Shown piece after piece: positions 14,853 to 22,296 of a stretch of DNA of 64,000 nt. A model generated the notes under the pieces. That model did no database searches. It was not told where the DNA came from and saw only the letters and a program-made list of their open reading frames with translations. Both the position numbers and the translations under genes were made by a program. Source of the DNA: a virus; the IMG/VR virus record IMGVR_UViG_3300047333_000104, positions 1 to 64,000 of that record; one strand, 5' to 3'. The stretch's first letter is position 1; the number at the start of each line of letters is the position of its first letter.

Positions 14853-15307
14853 CGACATCTCCGGCCCGGTTCACCGAGCTTCACCGGGAAGCCAGGCAGA
14901 TAGCCCGGTGGCTTCAAGAGCATCCTTGGATTGAAGGGGCGTCCTTTCGGTTCAGCGTCGAGCAGAACAAACGGCATGTGATGCACCGTGATAGACTCCG
15001 GAAGATTCAAGCGGAAATAGGTGTGACGACCGATGAGATCGTCGGCACCTACGGCTCGGCGTACTGGTCAGGCACTGCCTGGGTCGAAAGTTGTCCCGAG
15101 TGCAGGGGAGAGTTCTTAGGCTGCACTATGCCCGGATGCGTCGACGGAGAGATTTCGGTTGACGAGGCGCGCCTCCGTTTCCGTCTTCGGCGCGGTGGCC
15201 GGCAGTGGCTGGTGATCGACAGTAGGGAAAACACGATCGTCGAGCAGCATGATACCCGGGGGCAAGCTATTGTTGCCCTCGGCCGGCTGCGGGGGGCTGC
15301 GCCATGA
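14849..15307 (+). CDS. Hypothetical protein with Cys knuckle
   Basis: A 152-residue protein starting MTTSPARFTELHREAR, with AAGGA upstream. A CPECRGEFLGCTMPGC cluster (about 84-99) may hold zinc. The C-terminal ~40 residues (VIDSRENTIVEQHDTRGQAIVALGRL) resemble the end of the next protein, so the two share a tail module. In the database frame it may be fused to the preceding ORF. Confidence 0.5.
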   Translation: MTTSPARFTELHREARQIARWLQEHPWIEGASFRFSVEQNKRHVMHRDRLRKIQAEIGVTTDEIVGTYGSAYWSGTAWVESCPECRGEFLGCTMPGCVDGEISVDEARLRFRLRRGGRQWLVIDSRENTIVEQHDTRGQAIVALGRLRGAAP

Positions 15308-15864
15308 CAATGACTCCCGAACAGATCGACCACATGGAGCGCGCCACGGAGCGAGCGCGGGCGGTTCTGAAGCCCGGCGACTGGCTGACCGTGCGTAACT
15401 GTGGCGACAGCCGAAGCCGTGTTCGCATGACGGGCTGGGATGGCGACTGGATCTGCAGCCGGACGCGGAGCGACATTCACGCATTGCACGTCCTGAAGGT
15501 GAACGGGGATTGGATCGGGTTCGACGATTTATCGCACCAAGCGAACGAGTGCATCCGTTTCGGCGATCCGACCCTCGTGCCTGATGTGTTCGGCGGGATA
15601 GCGGTTCGGGTTGCCGGGTTAACGGACTATGACCCGGCAGATCCCCGCGCGCTGATCGAGAAGCAAGAACGCGTCAAATTGAGGTTTACCGAGTCCCCCA
15701 TGCTGCGCACTCAAATCGGTTCGCCCCGGAAGTTTCGGATCTTCGAGTTAGCCGGGGGATACTGCGGAGTGATAGATATCGACGCGAATACGATCGTCGA
15801 GATCCATCTCAGCCGAAGAGATGCGCGAGTGGCAATAATCCGGCTAGAGGAAGATGCGCTATGA
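15304..15864 (+). CDS. Hypothetical protein
   Basis: A 186-residue protein coupled by ATGA. The N-terminal half (MERATERARAVLKPGDWLTVRNCG...VNGDWIGFDD) is a beta-rich domain known from other phage hypotheticals. The C-terminus (GVIDIDANTIVEIHLSRRDARVAIIRL) matches the tail of the upstream protein. Function unknown. Confidence 0.5.
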   Translation: MTMTPEQIDHMERATERARAVLKPGDWLTVRNCGDSRSRVRMTGWDGDWICSRTRSDIHALHVLKVNGDWIGFDDLSHQANECIRFGDPTLVPDVFGGIAVRVAGLTDYDPADPRALIEKQERVKLRFTESPMLRTQIGSPRKFRIFELAGGYCGVIDIDANTIVEIHLSRRDARVAIIRLEEDAL

Positions 15865-16166
15865 CGGTCTACGTCGACTCGATGAAGGCCGCCTATGGCC
15901 GAATGGTGATGTGTCACCTTATCGCGGACTCGGACGAGGAGTTGCATGCGATGGCCGACAAGATCGGCGTCGCGAGGAAGTGGCACCAGGCACCCCCGAA
16001 GCACGACAGCCACTATGACATAGCGCTATCGAAACGTGCGCTCGCAGTGACGGCCGGCGCCGTTGAGATAACCTGGAAGCAGGCGGGTTGCATGATCATG
16101 CGCCGCCGTGTGACAGGAGAACTCGGTAAGCCAGAGGAGGCTATCCAATGGGTGCAAAGTCGATAA
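15861..16166 (+). CDS. DUF4031 family protein
   Basis: A 101-residue protein. VYVDSMKAAYGRMVMCHLIADSDEELHAMADKIGV is the DUF4031 signature, with the conserved KHDSHYDIALSKRALAV block (about 48-64). The family is widespread in phages and bacteria and has no established function. ATGA overlap with the previous gene. Confidence 0.85.
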   Translation: MTVYVDSMKAAYGRMVMCHLIADSDEELHAMADKIGVARKWHQAPPKHDSHYDIALSKRALAVTAGAVEITWKQAGCMIMRRRVTGELGKPEEAIQWVQSR

Positions 16167-16432
16167 TTGCCACGATAGCCGTCGGCGCTTTGCTCGCAGG
16201 CTGCGATCCCGGCCAAGAAGCAGACCCGTGGATGCCCGATCAGTGCAAGCGGGAAGAGGTGTTTCAGGCGTGCCTCTCGCATACCCCGGCTGGCCCGCAG
16301 ACGACGAAGTACAACCCGTGGGACGAAGTGATTAACGCATGCGAGACCGCGGCTTATCGTATAAGTCTCCGACCCAAGAGCCAAATCGCGTCGGCCTGCC
16401 GATCGGACAACCGTATGACGAACAGGGGTTAA
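16148..16432 (+). CDS. Small lipoprotein
   Basis: A 94-residue protein with a lipoprotein signal: MGAKSIIATIAVGALLAGC puts the lipobox LAGC at Cys19. The mature part is short, with four Cys (QCKREEVFQACLS, NACETAAY, SACRSD) that could form disulfides in the periplasm. GAGGAGG precedes the start. Phage lipoproteins can be outer spanins or superinfection blockers; the location, far from lysis genes, does not favour a spanin. Confidence 0.65.
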   Translation: MGAKSIIATIAVGALLAGCDPGQEADPWMPDQCKREEVFQACLSHTPAGPQTTKYNPWDEVINACETAAYRISLRPKSQIASACRSDNRMTNRG

Positions 16433-16585
16433 TCGCAGCGCCCGTTTAGGTGGGTCGAAAGTTCCTACTCGTTGGTGTGTTAGGGGTTTCGGAAAAGCTC
16501 TTTTTAACATTCAGCAACAGCAGTGTTTTGGTTTCTGCCAGACAAACTTTCGATCCTCCTAAGCGGGCGGTACTTGGAGCTAACT

Positions 16586-16879
16586 ATGGTCATAAAACCC
16601 CTCTCGAAACGCGGTGAGACCGTATTAAAATGGGTCCTATCGCCGCTCTGGCTGCCGCTCGTTGCGCTGCTCTACATCGACCATGGCGTTCGCTGGATCG
16701 CCGCGCGCATCGGTCGCCGCCTCTGGCCCGATCGCAGCGACTGGTCCCCATGTTTCGCGTGGTGGCCGACATATTGCGACGATCCCGATGACGAAGCATG
16801 GCGTCCCGTAACGGTTTGGCTGGAACCGATTGAGCGGTGCGAGATCGACCGCCGCACGGTCTGTAGGCTGCCTCAATGA
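16586..16879 (+). CDS. Small membrane protein
   Basis: A 97-residue protein starting MVIKPLSKRG, with TTGGAG upstream. One hydrophobic helix lies at about 16-32 (WVLSPLWLPLVALLYID), followed by a Trp-rich segment with a CYS-containing tail. It ends by overlapping the SLOG gene. Function unknown. Confidence 0.5.
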   Translation: MVIKPLSKRGETVLKWVLSPLWLPLVALLYIDHGVRWIAARIGRRLWPDRSDWSPCFAWWPTYCDDPDDEAWRPVTVWLEPIERCEIDRRTVCRLPQ

Positions 16880-17385
16880 TCGTCGCCTTCACCGGCCATC
16901 GCCCCGACAAGCTTGGTGGCTACGGTCCCGTCGTCAGCGCCCGACTGGTCGAATTCGCCGCGGGCTTCATCTCGCGGTCGCCAGCGACCAGCTTCATCAC
17001 GGGCATGGCGCTCGGATGGGACACGGCGGTCGCCGAGGCGTGCGTTCTGCTGCGTCGACCTTTCGTGGCGGCGATCCCGTTCAAAGGCCAGGAGTCGAAA
17101 TGGCCGGCGGAGAGCCAACGCCGGTACGTTGAGTTGCTGTCGAAGGCCGCTGCGGTCGAGGTGATCTCGCCAGGCGCGTACTCGTCCGGTAAGATAATCC
17201 TTCGGGATCATTGGATGGTCGACCATTGCGATATTCTCGTGGCGCTATGGGACGGATCGGCCAGTGGAACCCGCAAGACCGTAGAATACGCGAGAACACG
17301 GACGCCGCCAAAGCCGACAGTGAACCTGTGGTTGAACTGGCAGCAGGCGATGCATAAATTGGATTTGTTAGAGGGGGTGAAATGA
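16876..17385 (+). CDS. SLOG/YpsA-like (DUF1273) protein
   Basis: A 169-residue protein. FTGHRPDKLGGYGP at the N-terminus and GMALGWDTAVAEACV (about 43-57) are the two nucleotide-binding loops of the YpsA branch of the SLOG superfamily. A later DILVALWDGSASGT completes the Rossmann-like fold. SLOG proteins bind nucleotides or NAD-type ligands and some work in defence or signalling; the role here is unknown. ATGA coupled. Confidence 0.8.
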   Translation: MIVAFTGHRPDKLGGYGPVVSARLVEFAAGFISRSPATSFITGMALGWDTAVAEACVLLRRPFVAAIPFKGQESKWPAESQRRYVELLSKAAAVEVISPGAYSSGKIILRDHWMVDHCDILVALWDGSASGTRKTVEYARTRTPPKPTVNLWLNWQQAMHKLDLLEGVK

Positions 17386-17486
17386 GTCCCGTTGCGTTAG
17401 TCGCTTTTCTCGTTTTCCTAGCATTGATTTCCGTCGCGGCTGGTTTTTACGACCTCCAAACGATTTGGGAGTTGGTGAACAAGTGA
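17382..17486 (+). CDS. Tiny single-span membrane peptide
   Basis: A 34-residue ORF (MSPVALVAFLVFLALISVAAG then a short tail). It starts in an ATGA overlap with the SLOG gene and ends in a GTGA overlap with the next. Almost the whole peptide is a transmembrane helix. Confidence 0.55.
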   Translation: MSPVALVAFLVFLALISVAAGFYDLQTIWELVNK

Positions 17487-17716
17487 TCGACCCGGACTTG
17501 GACGGCAATTTTGCGAAGAACATATGGCTCCGCGGCGTGGTCGAGAACCAGAGCGCGAAGATCGCTTGGCTAAAGGTCAACCGGCTCTCGGTTCGCCTGC
17601 AGTGGTTCCTCGGCGGCATCTCCCTGGCCTACTTCGTTCTCACGGTAGCGCTGGCTCACGCGATCGGAGTATGGGTCTGGGGTTGGCCGATTTATCTAAT
17701 CTTTAACGAAATGTGA
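17483..17716 (+). CDS. Small membrane protein
   Basis: A 77-residue protein with a GTG start overlapping the previous stop. A soluble helical N-terminus (about 1-35) precedes one long hydrophobic segment (WFLGGISLAYFVLTVALAHAIG). Function unknown; two adjacent single-span proteins before the terminase could be a lysis-type or membrane module, but lysis genes appear elsewhere. Confidence 0.5.
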   Translation: MIDPDLDGNFAKNIWLRGVVENQSAKIAWLKVNRLSVRLQWFLGGISLAYFVLTVALAHAIGVWVWGWPIYLIFNEM

Positions 17717-17898
17717 ATCAAATGCCCCCGCTCCCCAATACGTCAATTCGCATTGACCCCGAGCAGCGCCCGACGCTCAATCAATTCCTTCGGATATGTC
17801 GGGAGCGGCCGGACGATCTACCCTTTGTGGATGCGGTGCTGGAAGCGTTGCTGCGGGGCGCGAAAGTCAACGCGTCGGTTGAGGAGCCCGAGGCGTGA
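17713..17898 (+). CDS. Small hypothetical protein
   Basis: A 61-residue protein with a GTG start in a GTGA overlap; an ATG nine bases later is an alternative. Acidic, no known motif. It ends in a GTGA overlap with the next ORF. Confidence 0.45.
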   Translation: MNQMPPLPNTSIRIDPEQRPTLNQFLRICRERPDDLPFVDAVLEALLRGAKVNASVEEPEA

Positions 17899-18092
17899 CC
17901 CGCGTTGAACGTTTGCTTGCCGAGTACCCGGCGTTGTCCCGCGAAGAAGCTGAGATGGTCCTCGAGGCGGAGCGGATCGTCGCAAGCCAGGAGCTAGAAC
18001 GTTTGGAGCACGACCTTATCCTTATCACTTTGGAAAACGCTTCTCGCTATGACGCCCCCTTCATAGCGGCGTTGAAGGCGGTAGCCACGTGA
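17895..18092 (+). CDS. Small helical protein preceding the terminase
   Basis: A 65-residue acidic protein, almost entirely helical (REEAEMVLEAERIVASQELERLEHDL). It immediately precedes and overlaps the terminase ATPase gene (GTGA). Position would suit a small packaging partner, but it is far shorter than known small terminases. Confidence 0.45.
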   Translation: MTRVERLLAEYPALSREEAEMVLEAERIVASQELERLEHDLILITLENASRYDAPFIAALKAVAT

Positions 18093-18964
18093 GCGGCCTC
18101 TTGCCGCCAGGCCCGGTCCGCGTTGAGGCGCCCTCGGAGCCGGCGCCGTTCGTCGTACCGGACTTCGCGGCGCGCGGGCGAGCGGTGCTGGAAGAGTACG
18201 TGCGGACGGGAGTGATCCCGTTTACGGCAGACGGCCTCGTCGTCTTCTACAACCTGATGATGGCGGATCGCGGATTCAATTTCCCGCCGCACCTTTTCCC
18301 TGTGGCCATGGCGCTCATGGATGATCGTATTCCGAAGCTCATGATTATCGTGGGACCAGGTAGTGGCAAGTCGAGTCTTCTATCGACGGTTTATCCCGCG
18401 TTCCGTCTCGGCCATGACCCGACTATGACGATCGTTGGCGTATCGGCCGGCGAGGCGCTTGTCCAAGGATTTATGGCCGCTGTGATGGAATGGGTGGAGA
18501 AGTCGAAGACATGGGCGCGGCTATTCCCCCATGTGCGACCCGATAAGGATCTCGGCTGGTCGACTGAGGCGGGCATGTTTGTGACCGGCCGCGCTCCGGG
18601 CGACCCTGATTCCAGTTACGCCGCATTCGGGCTTACCTCGACGAAGCTTACGGGTGTTCACGCAAGACTCATTATCTGCGACGACATCCACAATGAAGAG
18701 AACTCGTCCTCGGCATCCGCTTGCGAAGGGGTGCGATCCAAGTATTATCGGACGGTTCTTGGGCGTGCAGATCCCCGAGGTGCCCGGTTCATTATCGCCG
18801 GCCGGCGCTGGCATGAGGAGGATCTTTACGGCCACCTCGCCAAGAGCGAAGATTGGGTCGTTATGTCTTTGCCGGCGGAGCGCGTCGGTGAGAAGCAGTT
18901 ATATTGGACGGTCGAGGTTCCCGACGGCCTCGTTTGTTGTTTCACTGAAGGACGAAAATCATGA
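18089..18964 (+). CDS. Terminase large subunit, ATPase half (split gene)
   Basis: A 291-residue protein with a GTG start. Walker A is GPGSGKSS (G89-S96, K94) and Walker B LIICDD (194-199) followed by HNEEN. The ATPase motor drives DNA into the prohead. The protein then stops shortly after VVMSLPAERVGEKQLYWTVEVPDGLVCCFTEG, where a normal TerL would continue into the nuclease domain. That domain is encoded separately at 24851-25933. The last codons overlap the start of the inserted peptidase gene by ATGA. Confidence 0.9.
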   Translation: MSGLLPPGPVRVEAPSEPAPFVVPDFAARGRAVLEEYVRTGVIPFTADGLVVFYNLMMADRGFNFPPHLFPVAMALMDDRIPKLMIIVGPGSGKSSLLSTVYPAFRLGHDPTMTIVGVSAGEALVQGFMAAVMEWVEKSKTWARLFPHVRPDKDLGWSTEAGMFVTGRAPGDPDSSYAAFGLTSTKLTGVHARLIICDDIHNEENSSSASACEGVRSKYYRTVLGRADPRGARFIIAGRRWHEEDLYGHLAKSEDWVVMSLPAERVGEKQLYWTVEVPDGLVCCFTEGRKS

Positions 18965-20676
18965 CCTCTGTTAAGCTCGGACGCCTTCCCCGCCTCAAGG
19001 GTTTCAACGCTCCGAAGCTCGGCCCCGCCATCGCCGCCGCGGTATCCTTGCCGCCGACGCCGCCCGCTTCGGTCGATTGGTACTCGGCGGTAGGTAATGC
19101 TTTCGGCACTGACGGCAATCTTACGGTTGGGGATTGCACGATCGCTTGCCAAGCCCATTTGATCCAAGCGTGGACGACCAACGCAGGCAAACCATTCGCT
19201 CCGTCGCAAGCGGACTGCCTCGCCAAGTACGCGGCGCTCTCGGGATGGGACGGAACGCCGGGGGACGCGAGCGACGTCGGCCTCGTGGTTACTAAGGTGC
19301 TCGCCGACTGGCAGACGAACGGGCTCGACGGGCATAAACTGTCGGCGTGGGCCGAGATCGACGTCAAGAACCGCACCGAGCTTATGAATGCGATCTCGTG
19401 GTTTGGCGGCGTCTATATCGGCCTGAACTTGCCGATCAGCCTGCAGTCGGTGATTGAAGGCAATCTTCAGCCGGCTCCGCTCACCGTGACATGGGACGTC
19501 GTGCCGGGCGTTGATAGCGCGGCGCGGTCTTGGGGCGGACATGCGGTTCCGATCCTTGGATTTAACGCAACCGGACCGGTCGTCGTGTCGTGGGGCGCGG
19601 TGTACCAGATGACTTGGCCGTTCTACGAGGCGTATGTCGACGAAGCTTATGCCCCCATTAGCGCCGACTTTATCGAAGCGACCGGTAGCACGCCGGGCGG
19701 TCTGACCTTAGCGCAACTTCAAGCCGATCTGGCCGCCGTTGGTGAGCCCACGACCGGTCCTTCGAGCCCGTTGGTGCTGTTCCTCGACGCCGGCAACGCG
19801 CCGGAGCTCTCAGTGGGCGCAATGCTGTCTCCGGACGTCATCCTCGCCGCGCCCGGCACTTTGGCGATCGGCCTGATCGAGATCTCCGCCGTCGCACAAT
19901 CCTACGCGCTGCAAGTTACCGCGATCGAGAACTATCCCGGGTTCAGCCTCGGCAAATTATCCGGCTCGGTCGCCTGCGATCACTACGCCGGTTACACCTC
20001 GACCTTTACGGGCGGCGTGGCGCAAATCGAGTACTACACGTCGGCAGCCGGCAGCAATGTGAGCGGCGCAGGTGCGGCGTATGAGAACTTTACTGTATCG
20101 GGCAACATCGGTACCTGCGCTACCGTTTCGGACGGGGCGCAAGGCATCGTTTACGAAGAGTCGCCAGAGGGCAATGGGATTACCCTCGTGGGTGTGATGA
20201 CCAGCAATGGTGCGGCTTACGTTTTCACGAGCAGCGACATCAATAACCTCGAATACGGGATTGAACTGTTGTCGGATTGCTCGCCCGCTATTCAACGCCT
20301 ATACCTCGGATTGCTCGGCCGTCCCGGTAGTGCTGCGGAACTCCAATGGTACAACGACAACGGATGGAAGGCTGCTTACGCCGCGTTGGCGGGAAGCGGC
20401 GTCCCGAGCGCGGCAGCGGTGTTGCTGGCCAACCCTCAGTTCGTAAGTTATTTCACGCAATCTTCCGAGTTCGTAGCGTTGAACACCGGCTACGGCACGA
20501 ATCCGACGCTGTTCGTCAATTATGTGTACGAGACCGCGCTCGGACGTACGGCGGCTCCCGTCGAAGTGACGTACTGGGTGAACGCGATTGGATCGATGGG
20601 ATACCCCGCGGTTATCGCCAGCATTACGCAATCGGCCGAAGCGATTCAGTTCTTGTCGGTTCGGAACGTCGGGTAA
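18961..20676 (+). CDS. Papain-like cysteine peptidase with DUF4214 tail
   Basis: A 571-residue protein. KLGRLPRLKGF and SVDWYSAVG begin a papain-like (C1-type) domain. GDCT places the probable nucleophile at Cys59 and WGGHAVPILGF the histidine at His194. Residues about 265-440 are a beta-rich linker with a cysteine pair. The C-terminus (about 440-571) is a DUF4214 module with two repeats (LYLGLLGRPGSAAE, VYETALGRTAAPVE), found in surface and adhesin-like proteins. No signal peptide. It could be a virion enzyme or act on the host surface. It interrupts the terminase. Confidence 0.8.
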   Translation: MTSVKLGRLPRLKGFNAPKLGPAIAAAVSLPPTPPASVDWYSAVGNAFGTDGNLTVGDCTIACQAHLIQAWTTNAGKPFAPSQADCLAKYAALSGWDGTPGDASDVGLVVTKVLADWQTNGLDGHKLSAWAEIDVKNRTELMNAISWFGGVYIGLNLPISLQSVIEGNLQPAPLTVTWDVVPGVDSAARSWGGHAVPILGFNATGPVVVSWGAVYQMTWPFYEAYVDEAYAPISADFIEATGSTPGGLTLAQLQADLAAVGEPTTGPSSPLVLFLDAGNAPELSVGAMLSPDVILAAPGTLAIGLIEISAVAQSYALQVTAIENYPGFSLGKLSGSVACDHYAGYTSTFTGGVAQIEYYTSAAGSNVSGAGAAYENFTVSGNIGTCATVSDGAQGIVYEESPEGNGITLVGVMTSNGAAYVFTSSDINNLEYGIELLSDCSPAIQRLYLGLLGRPGSAAELQWYNDNGWKAAYAALAGSGVPSAAAVLLANPQFVSYFTQSSEFVALNTGYGTNPTLFVNYVYETALGRTAAPVEVTYWVNAIGSMGYPAVIASITQSAEAIQFLSVRNVG

Positions 20677-20855
20677 TGATCGTCCGGCTTAAACATGTAG
20701 ATCTCGTCGGCCTGTCGACGTTCGCGGTTCAGCAGATGTTGATTGAACGCGGGCTCGATTGGCGGACAGCCAAAGCACATGCGGATCACACGAGCGGGGA
20801 GATCGTCTATGAAGGGGAGCCGATGGCGGGGTCTACGCCGCCGGCCGCCCCCTAA
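20676..20855 (+). CDS. Small hypothetical protein
   Basis: A 59-residue ORF starting MIVRLKHVDLVGLSTFAV, coupled to the peptidase by a TAATG overlap. Its end overlaps the convergent GP88-like gene by 23 bases. Function unknown. Confidence 0.5.
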   Translation: MIVRLKHVDLVGLSTFAVQQMLIERGLDWRTAKAHADHTSGEIVYEGEPMAGSTPPAAP

Positions 20856-21621
20856 AGGTCTGCCCGTGCAGGATGAAAGTGATCGTCTTGTCCTTTGCGG
20901 CAGGCGCCCAGCACAGCCCGCACGTTCCGCAGCAATCCGTCTTGTTCGTTTGTACAGGGCAAATGATGGACCCCGGAGGGGGCGCAGCCGGCGTAAAGTC
21001 AACCGTGGTGGCGCGCATAGGGCCGACCTGGCTCCCCGAGAAACGGACAACCCAACGATCTGGGTATAGGTCGTTAATTGATGCGACGATCGTGCCGATT
21101 TCGGTGTCCGGTTGTCGTGCCGTATATCCGAATACCCGAAGGGCCGGGAATTGGTTCATCGCCTGCTTCCACAGAAGGGCGTAATCGGCGCTGTAAAAGT
21201 CACCGAGGATATGGAGCCGAACCGCGAAACCTTTAGGGTGCTTGGCGTTTTTCTCGGCTAGTTCTTTCAGCAGTCGGCGTTCTAAATCCTCGCCCGATCG
21301 GTGCCGCCGGCTATAGGGCATGCCGTTCCCATAACAGTTCGCCCAGTGCCCGCAAGAGGTCGGGCAAGTCGCGCGTTCCTCCAGCGTCAGAGTATAGAGG
21401 GGCATGCCCGCCCATGCGCCCTTCACTATCTTGTTGCCGAGTTTTCGTTGATTGATGCCGGACACAAGCAAACGCGGCGAGTCCTGAACGTCGGCCACCG
21501 TGGTGGGGAAGATCGTACGGGCTTCACGTAGCGCGGGGTGATCGGTAGACAGGCCCCGGACTCTCTGCGGCGACAGTTCCGCATGCTCGGTGAACCGCCG
21601 CAGGGGTTTGGACATTCTCAT
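20833..21621 (-). CDS. GP88-like cysteine-motif protein
   Basis: A 262-residue protein. It has CPTSCGHWANCYGNG (about 86-100), HILGDFYSADYALLW (about 136-150), RVFGYTARQ and a C-terminal CPVQTNKTDCCGTCGLCW cluster. This order matches the phage GP88 family, which resembles radical-SAM-type proteins in its three-Cys motif and may bind an Fe-S cluster. The role is not established. TAGGAG precedes the start; ATGA overlap with the YkgJ-like gene. Last gene of the minus-strand cargo operon. Confidence 0.7.
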   Translation of the reverse strand: MRMSKPLRRFTEHAELSPQRVRGLSTDHPALREARTIFPTTVADVQDSPRLLVSGINQRKLGNKIVKGAWAGMPLYTLTLEERATCPTSCGHWANCYGNGMPYSRRHRSGEDLERRLLKELAEKNAKHPKGFAVRLHILGDFYSADYALLWKQAMNQFPALRVFGYTARQPDTEIGTIVASINDLYPDRWVVRFSGSQVGPMRATTVDFTPAAPPPGSIICPVQTNKTDCCGTCGLCWAPAAKDKTITFILHGQTFRGRPAA

Positions 21622-22001
21622 AGCATTTCTCCTAGATCCTCACCACCTTCCGCGCCCCGATAGTGAACGCACAGTTCCGTCGATCCCGGCTCGAACGATT
21701 TGCACAGTTGTGGGCGGTCTTGATAGATCCCGCAGCGCCCGTTCGGCAGTAGCTTTGTGCAAACGAACTCCGCATAACCGTATTGACGCCCCGTTTCGTC
21801 AGATAAGAGCGGTTCTCTAAAGCTCGCCAGGACAGAGGGTGTCTCCCCGTCCGTCATCTGCGTGTAGGGCTCATCGCGAACATTCCACAGTGGGTCGTCG
21901 ACCCAATGCGTCAGCCATTCGTCGTTCTTTATGAACTGGATTGTCTTACAGCAAGCTCCGGGCGAGTAGCATTGGTCGCAGAGGCTCACAGGAAAGCCCA
22001 T
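21618..22001 (-). CDS. YkgJ-like Cys-cluster (Zn/Fe-binding) protein
   Basis: A 127-residue protein. CDQCYSPGACCKTIQF near the N-terminus and FVCTKLLPNGRCGIYQDRPQLCKSF (from about 80, written here only as its key Cys run C..L...RC.IY..RP..C) are the YkgJ/Fe-chelating signature. I chose ATG at 22001 because an earlier start would overlap a membrane peptide in another frame; the SD is weak, so the start could be further upstream. Neighbouring Cys-rich GP88-like gene suggests a shared metal-dependent role. Confidence 0.65.
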   Translation of the reverse strand: MGFPVSLCDQCYSPGACCKTIQFIKNDEWLTHWVDDPLWNVRDEPYTQMTDGETPSVLASFREPLLSDETGRQYGYAEFVCTKLLPNGRCGIYQDRPQLCKSFEPGSTELCVHYRGAEGGEDLGEML

Positions 22002-22105
22002 ACTATGATCAAAACCCCGAGCATGAGTACGTAGGTGGTGCCGCGGATTAATCCCAGCGCGCGGGTCTGCCGCGGGAGGCTTAGTGAGCGCCACCAAGTT
22101 TTCAT
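21986..22105 (-). CDS. Tiny membrane peptide
   Basis: A 39-residue ORF (MKTWWRSLSLPRQTR then a helix TTYVLMLGVLIIVWAFL). It starts in an ATGA overlap with the upstream gene and ends 16 bases inside the YkgJ-like gene. A basic N-terminus and one membrane span are typical of small phage membrane proteins. Confidence 0.5.
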   Translation of the reverse strand: MKTWWRSLSLPRQTRALGLIRGTTYVLMLGVLIIVWAFL

Positions 22106-22296
22106 CGCCGCGCCCGTTCCTCAGCGTTCTGCGCATAGAAGGCCAACTGCTCGAGGCACTCCTCGATCCGCGTCTGCCGATCCCAGAATTCGACGATAGT
22201 CTCGGAGATTAGCGCGACGACGCGTTGGTCCGCATCGGGTGCGTCCTTATTGGCGAAGAGGTCCGCAAAGCGGGCGGCGAGTTCAGCCCCGGTCAT
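22102..22296 (-). CDS. Small helical protein
   Basis: A 64-residue acidic helical protein (MTGAELAARFADLF) with CAGGAG before the start. It overlaps the end of the GT9 gene and couples to the membrane peptide by ATGA. Unknown function. Confidence 0.5.
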   Translation of the reverse strand: MTGAELAARFADLFANKDAPDADQRVVALISETIVEFWDRQTRIEECLEQLAFYAQNAEERARR

